Assembly: GCA_031255315.1 (NCBI GenBank)
Contig: JAIRSS010000130.1
Coordinates: forward strand, 1 to 8,139
From: Spirochaetaceae bacterium
Lineage (GTDB): Bacteria > Spirochaetota > Spirochaetia > Treponematales > Breznakiellaceae
Direction of reading: 5' to 3'
Length of the DNA: 8,139 nucleotides
Positions 1 through 5,679 of the stretch are shown in pieces. A program made the position numbers and the translations under genes. The notes below the pieces were generated by a model. That model had not been told where the DNA came from. It saw only the letters and a list, made by a program, of their open reading frames with translations, and ran no database searches. How positions within the stretch are numbered: position 1 is the first letter of the stretch; each line of letters opens with the position of its first letter.

Positions 1-25
1 GACTTTCATGCCTAACCTCATTTGC

Positions 26-41
26 TCCACTCTCCAGTGGA
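26..41. repeat. Small perfect hairpin
   Basis: TCCACT (26-31) and AGTGGA (36-41) are perfectly complementary around a four-base loop, CTCC. No T run follows on either side, so a terminator role is not supported. It stands just left of the GGCTAGG direct repeats and could be one end of a small repeat element, but that is a guess. Confidence 0.4.
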
Positions 42-55
42 ACCAGTATAGTTTG

Positions 56-175
56 GGCTAGGTTTTTAGTTTTGAGGCATCCACTTTTTCGGCTAGGTTT
101 TGTTTTGAGGCATCACGGCGGCCCCGCTGTCGAATCAGCAATTTTCCATTGAGAAAAACGTAATATTTGAGGCAT
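56..175. repeat. Direct repeats of a GGCTAGG...TTTTGAGGCATC unit
   Basis: Copy 1 (56-81, 26 bases) and copy 2 (91-114, 24 bases) both run from GGCTAGGTTTT to GTTTTGAGGCATC and differ only by a TA present in copy 1. A third partial copy, TTTGAGGCAT, is at 166-175. Read on the minus strand, each copy begins ATGCCTCAA (Met-Pro-Gln), giving tiny open frames: 175 to 113 (20 codons plus TGA), 113 to 93 (6 codons plus TAG) and 80 to 66 (4 codons plus TAA). The TGA of the first overlaps the ATG of the second. None has a recognisable ribosome binding site. A dispersed intergenic repeat is the simplest reading. Confidence 0.65.
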
Positions 176-190
176 GGAATGGGGCGTATT

Positions 191-226
191 CGGAAAAATT
201 CCGGGAAAGAGCGGGAAGCGTTCCCG
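191..226. repeat. Two adjacent compact hairpins
   Basis: CGGAA (191-195) pairs with TTCCG (199-203) around AAA, and CGGGAA (212-217) pairs with TTCCCG (221-226) around GCG. On the minus strand the second is followed by CTCTTT, a weak T tract, so it might stop minus-strand transcription. No gene pointing that way is visible to the right, so the role is unknown. Confidence 0.35.
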
Positions 227-309
227 ATCTCGAACCGGGCCGCCGGAACCCTCGAAAAGTGGCGGGTACTCCATCCGCGTCACACCTGTTGATATTTTAC
301 GAGTGGAAG

Positions 310-321
310 CGCTATATAGCG
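310..321. promoter_or_regulatory. 12-base perfect palindrome, possible operator
   Basis: CGCTATATAGCG reads the same on both strands. It lies about 40 bases upstream of the -35 box of the predicted promoter at 362-390, where an activator could sit. No regulator gene is present in the window. A binding role is inference only. Confidence 0.25.
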
Positions 322-361
322 GGTCAATAACGGGAGGCCGCGTTACGCTTTAAAAGATGGT

Positions 362-390
362 TTGAGTATAATCCGCTAAACCGGTATAAA
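362..390 (+). promoter_or_regulatory. Predicted sigma70-type promoter of the hemolysin III-like gene
   Basis: TTGAGT at 362-367 (four of six to TTGACA) is separated by exactly 17 bases from TATAAA at 385-390 (five of six to TATAAT). Transcription would begin near 397, leaving a leader of about 36 bases. A perfect TATAAT at 367-372 overlaps the -35 box but has only a poor -35 of its own, so it is an alternative. Confidence 0.5.
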
Positions 391-432
391 TCCATCTACC
401 GGGGATAATAATGCAACTCACGAGTATTTTTC

Positions 433-1131
433 GTGTCCATACAGGGTATGGTACAAAAAATCAAACAACGATCCTTTTTTCCTCAGCCCCTGCCTTTTCA
501 GACTCCCGGAGAAGAAATAGCTAATTCCTTACTCCACGGAATAGGGGCGCTTCTTTCATTGACAGGGCTTACGGTCCTGGTAATAAAATCGCGGCAGGGC
601 GGCTATGGAGAGAGCTTCTTGACGTTTGCGGCCTATGTGGTGTTCGCCGCCGCCATGGCAACCATGTTCCTGGCATCCTCGCTCTATCATGGCATACAGC
701 ATGAGGGGGCAAAACGGGTTTTTCGCGTGTTGGATCATACCGCTATTTACCTGCTTATCGCCGGGACCTATACTCCCTTCTGCCTCCTGGGACTCAAAGG
801 CGCATTGGGATTGGCTTTCCTGATTTTCGAATGGACCCTGGCGGCGGCAGGGATAACGCTTTACGCAGCCAACTGGAAGATCATCAAAAAAGCCGAATTA
901 GTAATTCATATCCTTATGGGATGGGCCATCATGGCGGGCTGGATACCCCTGAGTAGAGCTTTACCCCGGGTAAGCCTGATATTGCTCGCCGCCGGAGGAG
1001 TTTGTTATACTCTGGGAACATTCTGGTACGCCAAACCCTACCGGCGAGGCGCTCATAGTACCTGGCATGTTTTTGTCTTGGGCGGAGCCGCCTGCCATTG
1101 GTGGTCGGTCTGGTTCATAGCGCCTCAATAA
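433..1131 (+). CDS. trhA: Hemolysin III / TrhA-like seven-helix membrane protein (PAQR superfamily)
   Basis: This is an inner-membrane protein of the hemolysin III (YqfA/TrhA) branch of the PAQR superfamily. In Bacillus a family member influences membrane energetics and fluidity; haemolysis is not established as its normal role. The 232-residue length is usual. Visible family marks are the ASSLYH motif (Ser82/Ser83, His86), VLDHTAIYLLIAGTYTP with Asp101, and a C-terminal HSTWH (His208, His212) followed by His222. The Ser/His/Asp/His set is where the superfamily binds a metal, probably zinc. Hydrophobic segments fill about residues 33-230, consistent with seven helices after a short cytoplasmic N-terminus. 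I use the GTG at 433, preceded only by a weak GAG. ATG 448 is the other choice, but its AGGG is too close. A promoter is predicted at 362-390. The stop overlaps the convergent gene by seven bases. Confidence 0.9.
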   Translation: MSIQGMVQKIKQRSFFPQPLPFQTPGEEIANSLLHGIGALLSLTGLTVLVIKSRQGGYGESFLTFAAYVVFAAAMATMFLASSLYHGIQHEGAKRVFRVLDHTAIYLLIAGTYTPFCLLGLKGALGLAFLIFEWTLAAAGITLYAANWKIIKKAELVIHILMGWAIMAGWIPLSRALPRVSLILLAAGGVCYTLGTFWYAKPYRRGAHSTWHVFVLGGAACHWWSVWFIAPQ

Positions 1132-2639
1132 TACAGTTCAGTGATCCAATGGAAACCGAAGGTTATTTCCCCAAAAAACGGCGCCTGCGGGTCTGATATA
1201 CTTTGTATATCGAGATAGACAAAAGGATACACAGGCATTTCCAGCCCCAGGGACAGCGTAATTGATGAGTTTATCGTATAGGACGCGCCAAGCCCTGCGT
1301 ATACACTGCTGTATGGGTACTTCAAAGCTGGCAAGGTACTACTATAATTATAATTATAGGTCCAGTGGAGTTCTTGATATCCCACATTGAAGCGGAGTCC
1401 CCAAATGTTACGAGGCGGCAGGGTGATTCCCATGGCAAAATTATACCGCACCCAATCATTCATAACTGAAATGTCCTGGGCGTTCTTAATGGCGGAACCC
1501 CGGTTCGTCATGCTCAGGGTAAACTGAAAGATAGACGGCGCGTATCCAATACTGATCTCGCTGAAGGACTGGTTATAATCCCCGGGACCGGAAAGTTCCC
1601 TGCCCAAAGGAGTATCAAGCATAAAAGAGGCGGAGAGCCCCCACTGAGGAACGCCGAGTCTAAGCCGGAGGGAAAGCCCTAAAACTACGTGAGATGAATC
1701 CGTGTTGAGGAGCCCCAAATAGGGGCCCGCTTCCAGACCAATAAAACTGATATTCCAGGCGACCCGGGTCATAATCCGGTTCATCAAGATGGAGTCCCGG
1801 TCAAAACCTAAAATAAACCCGAGGTTGTTGGAGAATTTACCGGTAAAGAAGAGAGAACCAATGGGGTAATAGTCATTTTTCAGACGGATATTGTTAGAAA
1901 GGACCCCCTCCGGCCCAGGGTAAAAAGCTCTGAAACCGCTGTTAAAGAATAACCCGGAGGTAAAAAGAGGGGCCGCCGGCGTAGTACCAACCACCGCCGC
2001 ATCAGCACTGTTCTGGGCCTCCGTCCTGACCAGCCACATATCTTCGTTATTCTCTTCTTCTTCAAGAATCGGAAGAATCGCATACAACGACCAGGAATAA
2101 AAAGGAATCATGGTCATAATATCAGCAGCAGTGAGAAATTCGAAAGATTGGGAATAAATTAGGGCGGGAGGATCCGATTCAAAATTCCACAAGGTTATCT
2201 CTGTTACCCAAACGTCGCCATCCGCAAAGATTGTTCCATTGATAAGATATTGGGGATTTTTCTCCTGGTCCTCCGGGGCCAGCATATCAAACTGTGGATC
2301 CTCCGTCAGGATATTCACGGACGGCACTATCGTGTACCCGCTTACCCGGGTCATCCATATCAGTTCCTCCCGCATGGCCGAACAGATATCATCCGCGTCG
2401 GTCCCGTCTCCTCCGTTAAACCTCATATATAATATGCGAACGGACTCATCCTGGTTTTCCAGAGACTCCTCCTGGTTTTCCAGGGGCAGGGGCTCTTCCA
2501 GATTTTCCACCAGGCTTACCGTATCATCCGGAATCTCCGCGTCCCCCTCCTCTTGTGAGAACACAAAAATCCGGATCACTGTGAAAAAAATAAAAAAAAG
2601 AAAGGCTTTTTGGGGTGTTTGCATAAATGATTTTACCAT
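1125..2639 (-). CDS. Exported protein: TolB/FlgO-like periplasmic part plus beta-barrel-like C-terminal part
   Basis: I do not recognise a named family. The 504-residue product starts with a Phe-rich signal peptide (residues 1 to about 28, ending FVFSQ). An acidic Glu/Asn linker (about 31-66) contains a heptad-like LENQEES/LENQDES duplication. Residues 67-170 resemble the N-terminal fold of TolB or the FlgO/CsgG group: VRILYMRF strand, a helix with REELIWMTRVSGYTIVPS, then YLINGTIFADGDVWVTEITL and a further strand ending SQSFEF. From about 227 to 504 there are alternating polar/aromatic strands typical of an outer-membrane barrel, ending in an aromatic residue (ITELYY). The start ATG is the first possible: a TAA lies two codons upstream, and GGGA lies about seven bases before it. 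It sits 41 bases behind the Ig-like lipoprotein, so the two are probably co-transcribed. It could instead be a periplasmic beta-rich protein. Confidence 0.75.
   Translation of the reverse strand: MVKSFMQTPQKAFLFFIFFTVIRIFVFSQEEGDAEIPDDTVSLVENLEEPLPLENQEESLENQDESVRILYMRFNGGDGTDADDICSAMREELIWMTRVSGYTIVPSVNILTEDPQFDMLAPEDQEKNPQYLINGTIFADGDVWVTEITLWNFESDPPALIYSQSFEFLTAADIMTMIPFYSWSLYAILPILEEEENNEDMWLVRTEAQNSADAAVVGTTPAAPLFTSGLFFNSGFRAFYPGPEGVLSNNIRLKNDYYPIGSLFFTGKFSNNLGFILGFDRDSILMNRIMTRVAWNISFIGLEAGPYLGLLNTDSSHVVLGLSLRLRLGVPQWGLSASFMLDTPLGRELSGPGDYNQSFSEISIGYAPSIFQFTLSMTNRGSAIKNAQDISVMNDWVRYNFAMGITLPPRNIWGLRFNVGYQELHWTYNYNYSSTLPALKYPYSSVYAGLGASYTINSSITLSLGLEMPVYPFVYLDIQSISDPQAPFFGEITFGFHWITELYY
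2444..2485 (-). repeat. 21-base in-frame tandem duplication inside the exported protein gene
   Basis: Two adjacent 21-base units (2444-2464 and 2465-2485), sharing the core TCCTGGTTTTCCAG, encode LENQEES and LENQDES. A more decayed third relative at about 2491-2512 encodes part of VENLEEP. The unit is seven codons, so copy-number change would keep the frame and only alter the length of the acidic linker between the signal peptide and the folded domain. Confidence 0.7.
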
Positions 2640-2680
2640 CTTTTAGTCCCGCCGCCGCCGGATAATTTTCACCTCTCTAC

Positions 2681-3115
2681 CTACTTTGGCCACGGCAATT
2701 CCACATCAATGGCGGCTTTGACCGTGATGTTATACCGGCCCGACAGATTTTGATAGGCGACTGTAACCTCCGTTGTCCCTGGATCCCGAAGAAGGAGAGG
2801 CCCTTCAACTCTAACACCGCCCACCACAAGATCGACGGATTCAGTCGGGACTTGTTCGACATTCCCACTAAGATCTTTTATGTATACCTTAAGATGAGCT
2901 TCCGTCTTGGCAATGGAATCCCCCAGGACGTAGTCCGTACGTTCCGGAGTAATGACGAGAGACGTCCCGGGAGCTAGAAGAGAGTGGCCATCCCCCGTAT
3001 TAACGAAATGTGTAGGCTGCCCATTAATATCCTCGCACCCCACGAGAAACAGAGACTCAATTACCAACATAACAACAAATACCATTGCCATTGGTTTTCC
3101 ATACCCATTGCCCAT
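2681..3115 (-). CDS. Small lipoprotein with one bacterial Ig-like (Big_3-like) domain
   Basis: The 144-residue product starts with a hydrophobic stretch and a lipobox, LVGC, making Cys27 the predicted lipidated residue. It would be anchored in a membrane on the periplasmic side or shown at the surface. After a flexible stretch, residues about 50-138 form a strand-rich unit with the closing pattern GTTEVTVAYQNLSGRYNITV, which is how bacterial Ig-like group 3 domains end. I placed the start at the ATG at 3113-3115 because AGGGGCAGGAAT precedes it and because this puts the signal peptide at the N-terminus; the open frame extends 23 codons further without a signal-like sequence. A Glu inside the hydrophobic core (Glu20) is unusual. 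It lies 41 bases upstream of the barrel-type gene on the same strand, so it may be that protein's partner. No specific function is known. Confidence 0.75.
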   Translation of the reverse strand: MGNGYGKPMAMVFVVMLVIESLFLVGCEDINGQPTHFVNTGDGHSLLAPGTSLVITPERTDYVLGDSIAKTEAHLKVYIKDLSGNVEQVPTESVDLVVGGVRVEGPLLLRDPGTTEVTVAYQNLSGRYNITVKAAIDVELPWPK

Positions 3116-3240
3116 ATTCCTGCCCCTTAAAAATTCGCAGTTTTGCGCGGCTAAAAGCCTGAGAAACTGGTCCCAACCCCGCATTGCCGCCTTCCTGGGG
3201 ATTATTTAGCCGTTTTATACACGCGGCGGTTCTAAATCCC

Positions 3241-3299
3241 CTTAAAACTACTATATGATTTCAAAAAATACAAGAGACATTTGAACAAAATACAAACCT
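3241..3299 (-). promoter_or_regulatory. AT-rich spacer, probable promoter region for the lipoprotein/barrel pair
   Basis: The 184 bases between the chorismate mutase stop and the lipoprotein start contain a markedly AT-rich block here, unlike the GC-rich coding sequence around it. On the minus strand it holds a repeated TTGTATTTT; one copy, TTGTAT, stands 17 bases from a TGTATT. A separate TATAGT lies at 3255-3250. No single promoter is clear. There is no strong hairpin with a T run that would end transcription from the mutase gene, so read-through is possible. Confidence 0.35.
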
Positions 3300-3683
3300 T
3301 TACCGTTTTTCCCGGTCCGGCTGGGCGGCCCGGTCCGGCCTGAGTACATCCGCGCCGTTTTGGTACACATGCCGGGGGACGCTCCCCTCCTCCATGTAGC
3401 AGTGGATAAGGACCCGGATGGTCCGTTCCAGTCCCGCCAAAGCCGGGGCTTCCTGGAGGCTGAAGAGGGCAAGTTCTCCCGCCCTGCCCGAGCGCCTTAG
3501 GGCGGCGGCGGGATTACAGGCGTCCAAATCAGGGGTTACCGAGAAAATGAGGGACACCAGGTCCTCTTCTTCGAGGTTGTTTCGGCTTGTCAGAGCGTCG
3601 TACAGGGCCGATACCTGAAGCGCCATGTCCTCCGGGTCGTTACGGCACCGGGTTGCGCCCCGAAGGGCATAGATTCGTTTCAT
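3300..3683 (-). CDS. aroH: Chorismate mutase, AroH class
   Basis: This cytoplasmic enzyme converts chorismate to prephenate, the first step towards phenylalanine and tyrosine. From the ATG at 3681-3683 the product is 127 residues, the same length as Bacillus subtilis AroH, and it aligns along its whole length: LRGATRC, SVTPDLDACNPAAALR, SLQEAPALAGLERTIRVLI and PRHVYQNGADVLRPD. Residues matching the known active site are Arg8, Arg63, Glu78, Arg90, Tyr107 and Arg115. Compared with B. subtilis, Phe57 is Asn, Lys60 is Ala and Cys75 is Ser. The open frame runs 44 codons further upstream, but that part is only an out-of-frame reading of the membrane-protein gene. GGGAGGG lies upstream of the chosen ATG. 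The start overlaps the stop of the upstream gene as ATGA, so translation is probably coupled. Confidence 0.9.
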   Translation of the reverse strand: MKRIYALRGATRCRNDPEDMALQVSALYDALTSRNNLEEEDLVSLIFSVTPDLDACNPAAALRRSGRAGELALFSLQEAPALAGLERTIRVLIHCYMEEGSVPRHVYQNGADVLRPDRAAQPDREKR

Positions 3684-4012
3684 CCGCGATTCCCTCCCGC
3701 AAGGACCAGGATAAAAATTGCCGCCCCGGCTGTCAGGGCGCCGAAAACCACCCCCATAAAATAAGCCGCGGCGCCCAGCAAGAAGCGGGGCCCCCTGGTC
3801 CATATCAAAAACCAAATATCCATGACTATACCGTACAAAGACACTATCCCCAGAACAAGAGCGGACAGCGCGGTTATCCAGAGGAGCATGATTTGGGTAC
3901 TATCCATGAATCTTTGGCGAATTCCTACGCCGTAAAGAAAGATAGAAAAAAGACTCATGAAAAAGAAAAAAAGCCCCCCGCCCTTCACCAGTGATTGTGG
4001 ATTAGGTATCAT
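3680..4012 (-). CDS. Small three-helix membrane protein, unknown function
   Basis: I do not recognise this 110-residue protein. It has three hydrophobic segments, about residues 12-30, 39-71 (long, possibly kinked) and 73-107, separated by short charged turns (GIRQRF, TRGPRF). There are no catalytic motifs. It ends in a TGA that overlaps the ATG of aroH (3680-3683), so the two are very likely translated together. The start is uncertain: ATG 4012 has no ribosome binding site and sits in an AT-rich patch. GTG 3988 would keep all three helices, and ATG 3958, after a G-rich stretch, would cut the first helix. The 5' coding part carries stacked G6, T7 and T5 runs, a site prone to slippage. A transporter or prephenate-pathway role cannot be claimed from position alone. 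Confidence 0.65.
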   Translation of the reverse strand: MIPNPQSLVKGGGLFFFFMSLFSIFLYGVGIRQRFMDSTQIMLLWITALSALVLGIVSLYGIVMDIWFLIWTRGPRFLLGAAAYFMGVVFGALTAGAAIFILVLAGGNRG

Positions 4013-4024
4013 ATATTTTATACT
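3995..4024 (+). promoter_or_regulatory. Predicted promoter of the SPFH-like gene
   Basis: TTGTGG (3995-4000) and TATACT (4019-4024, five of six to TATAAT) are 18 bases apart, which would start transcription near 4031 and give a leader of about 27 bases. The -35 box lies inside the 5' end of the divergent membrane-protein gene if that gene starts at 4012. The two start codons are only 45 bases apart, so the promoters must be close or overlapping. Confidence 0.4.
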
Positions 4025-4057
4025 ATATCAATACGGGTAGATCAGGAAGGTTTTATC

Positions 4058-4867
4058 ATGAAGAAAATAATCATCGCCTTGTTCATATTGATTCTGGGCG
4101 GAACAGTCTTTTTTTTCGGGTGGGTTCAAATCCGGGTCCCGCCAGGTTCGTATGGGGTGATGCGTTCTAAAACTCATGGGATAGATCCCGCCGTCATAAA
4201 GGAAGGAGAGTTCCGGTGGGTCTGGTATGCCCTTATTCCCGCCAATGTGGAGCTTAACGTATTTACCCAAAAACCGGTGGAACAGCCGATCCGGATAACC
4301 GGTTCCCTGCCTTCGGGGAACGCCTATGCGGTATTTGCGGGGCTGGACGCGGATTTCTCCTATGAATACACCGGTTCCCTGTTGTTTATGGTGCGGCCCG
4401 ATCAATTCCCGGTTCTAATGGAGGAATCGGGGGTTGTAACGCAGGAGGACCTTGACGCCTTTCAACGGCGGATTGCCGGCGAGATCGTCTCGTACGCGGA
4501 GCGTCGTCTGAGGGAATACGCCAAAGACGGCGTGGAGATTGAGGACTCACACATAGATATGCTCAAAGAGGATATCCTTCGTGAATACCCGTATATCGAA
4601 AATCTGTATTGCAGCATCAATACCGTCCAATACCCGGACCTTGCGCTGTACCATTCCCTTCAAAAAATCTATGAGGTTTATAGTACGGGACAGCAGCAGC
4701 CCCCGGATTCGGACGTTCCCCTGCCGGCAAACCGGCAGCTAAACGCCCGGATCAGGCTGGAGGAATTGGCAAAATATGGCGAATTACTCACCAAATATCC
4801 AATTTTGCTTCAGTACCTTGCCCTGGAAAACAAGAACGGGGAACTACCGGAGTTGAGCGGGGACTAA
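4058..4867 (+). CDS. Membrane-anchored SPFH/band 7-like protein
   Basis: The 269-residue product has one N-terminal membrane anchor (about residues 4-22, IIIALFILILGGTVFFF) and then a region with the opening pattern of the SPFH (stomatin/prohibitin/HflK) domain: IRVPPGSYGVMRSKTHGIDP, then a Gly before the short EFRWVWYALIP strand, and further strands to about residue 113. After that it is mostly helical and charged (about 125-210), with a Gln/Pro-rich break near 211-222 and a final helix (about 226-258). Such proteins form rings or scaffolds at the membrane, often with a protease or as organisers. No partner protease (NfeD, HflC) lies next to it. The start is the ATG at 4058, with AGGAAGG seven bases before it; the frame runs 21 codons further left but without a site. 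The SPFH call rests on pattern recognition and is moderate. Confidence 0.65.
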   Translation: MKKIIIALFILILGGTVFFFGWVQIRVPPGSYGVMRSKTHGIDPAVIKEGEFRWVWYALIPANVELNVFTQKPVEQPIRITGSLPSGNAYAVFAGLDADFSYEYTGSLLFMVRPDQFPVLMEESGVVTQEDLDAFQRRIAGEIVSYAERRLREYAKDGVEIEDSHIDMLKEDILREYPYIENLYCSINTVQYPDLALYHSLQKIYEVYSTGQQQPPDSDVPLPANRQLNARIRLEELAKYGELLTKYPILLQYLALENKNGELPELSGD

Positions 4868-5016
4868 CCGTTAAGCCGGACGTAACCCCCCGGTATACCG
4901 GTTGTTGTACCTAATAGTATAAGGAGACGTTCCCACAACCGTGCGCGTTTTCCCGCACAGTCAATTAGGTTTGGGACAGGCTCTAAGAGCTGATATTATT
5001 ACTACAGGAGTATTTC
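4868..5016 (+). promoter_or_regulatory. Candidate structured leader RNA with interlocking inverted repeats
   Basis: The 149-base gap holds four overlapping complementary pairs. CCGGTATACCGG (4890-4901) is a perfect palindrome. CGGTTGT (4899-4905) pairs with ACAACCG (4935-4941). ACCTAAT (4909-4915) pairs with ATTAGGT (4964-4970). GTGCG (4941-4945) pairs with CGCAC (4954-4958). The second and third pairs interlock, which is a pseudoknot topology, and the palindrome competes with the second for bases 4899-4901. No T run follows, so it is not a plain terminator of the SPFH-like gene. A small GCTC/GAGC hairpin (4980-4990) precedes the ribosome binding site CAGGAG (5005-5010). It could be an RNA control element, or chance complementarity. 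Confidence 0.35.
4971..4999 (+). promoter_or_regulatory. Possible promoter of the small barrel gene
   Basis: TTGGGA (4971-4976, four of six) and TATTAT (4994-4999, five of six) are 17 bases apart. Initiation would fall near 5006, which leaves only about 11 leader bases and puts the AGGAG at the very 5' end of the message. This is tight, so a promoter further upstream that transcribes the folded region is equally possible. Confidence 0.35.
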
Positions 5017-5658
5017 ATGGCACGGAAGGAGTTTTCCCTTCTATTGATAGCTGTTTTTTTTGGATTCCTGCCGGTTTTTATTCTTCCGGCTCAGGAAGAC
5101 GGGAATGAACAGGAAATCCCCATTGAATCGGACTGGACCGGTTCCCTTCCTGCGGCGTACGCCCGTGGGGATATGATGTTTACCATGTCTGGAGGCGTGT
5201 TGTTCCCCGTCCTGTTTTTAGACGGGTCAACGAGTCCCGCCAAACCGTATGATAGTAAAATCAAGCTGGGGGGCGTAGGAACCCTGGGATTCAACTTTTT
5301 CCTTACTTCTGACATTTTTCTTGGAGTGGAAATAAACGGAGGGTTTTCCGATTCGGTAAACAACATCCTCGTTCAATTTCCCTTTGGATTGCGGGCGGGG
5401 TATCAATTCATCTTCAGGAGGATTGAAGTGCCCCTAAGCGTGGTGCTGGGGATGTCCTATCAGTCCTACCTGACAAAGAGCTACTTTGGGCTTTTTCTCA
5501 AACCTGAGGCTGGGATGTATTGGCGCATGAACCAGGCCTGGTCCTTTGGGCTTAATGTTGGGTGGTGGTGGGTTCCTCAATGGCCGGATCTGGGGCCGGA
5601 ATATAACCGGTACGGAAATTTCCTGGATTTGACTCTTTCCGCCCGGTATGCTTTATAG
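5017..5658 (+). CDS. Small outer-membrane beta-barrel protein
   Basis: The 213-residue product has a signal peptide (residues 1 to about 25, cleavage predicted after LPA before QED) followed by a short acidic stretch and about eight amphipathic strands: roughly 53-64, 84-97, 100-110, 119-131, 138-150, 156-167, 174-186 and 201-213. This matches the small eight-stranded porin-like class found in treponemes (the OmpW/OmpX-sized group), but I cannot assign a named family. Loops are short and rich in Pro, Ser and Asn. The C-terminus is LTLSARYAL, ending in Leu rather than the usual aromatic residue. The ATG at 5017 has CAGGAG six bases before it. The propeller-like lipoprotein gene follows 21 bases later, so the two are likely one operon. 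The upstream gap may fold as an RNA. Confidence 0.8.
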   Translation: MARKEFSLLLIAVFFGFLPVFILPAQEDGNEQEIPIESDWTGSLPAAYARGDMMFTMSGGVLFPVLFLDGSTSPAKPYDSKIKLGGVGTLGFNFFLTSDIFLGVEINGGFSDSVNNILVQFPFGLRAGYQFIFRRIEVPLSVVLGMSYQSYLTKSYFGLFLKPEAGMYWRMNQAWSFGLNVGWWWVPQWPDLGPEYNRYGNFLDLTLSARYAL

Positions 5659-5679
5659 GAGAGATAGATAGAGAAGGTT

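Larger units (their letters stand above)
1..432. other. Non-coding region upstream of the hemolysin III-like gene
   Basis: No convincing gene is visible on either strand. The left part (26-175) holds a hairpin and a set of direct repeats. The middle has two compact hairpins without loops larger than three bases (CGGAA/TTCCG at 191-203 and CGGGAA/TTCCCG at 212-226), neither followed by a clear T run. A perfect 12-base palindrome, CGCTATATAGCG, lies at 310-321. A sigma70-like promoter lies at 362-390. The plus-strand frame of the next gene is closed by a TAA at 409-411, so that gene cannot start further left than 412. Confidence 0.7.

Noticed and set aside
26..226. CRISPR array or insertion sequence end in the left repeats
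   Set aside because: Only two full repeat copies, with uneven spacing and no transposase or cas gene nearby.
2239..2646. 135-codon plus-strand open frame
   Set aside because: It is antisense to the exported protein gene, is Ser/Arg-rich without any domain, and has no start signal.
3116..3184. Longer N-terminus (23 extra codons) for the Ig-like lipoprotein
   Set aside because: The added residues would put the signal peptide and lipobox too far from the start, and the internal ATG at 3115 has an excellent ribosome binding site.
3684..3815. 44-codon N-terminal extension of the chorismate mutase
   Set aside because: It is an out-of-frame reading of the membrane-protein gene and is absent from the AroH family, which starts at MKRIYALRGAT.
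3995..4057. 21-codon N-terminal extension of the SPFH-like protein
   Set aside because: It overlaps the predicted promoter and the start of the divergent gene and lacks a ribosome binding site; AGGAAGG precedes the ATG at 4058.
4890..4901. Intrinsic terminator of the SPFH-like gene at the CCGGTATACCGG palindrome
   Set aside because: The hairpin has no usable loop without opening central bases, and no T run follows (the next bases are TTGTTGTACC).
4890..4970. HDV-like self-cleaving ribozyme
   Set aside because: The order of paired segments resembles the HDV-like double pseudoknot, but there are seven unpaired bases before the small third stem, no joining segment with the G residues needed for P1.1, and no clear catalytic C followed by the usual C-N-R-A pattern. 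Only the pseudoknot topology is kept.
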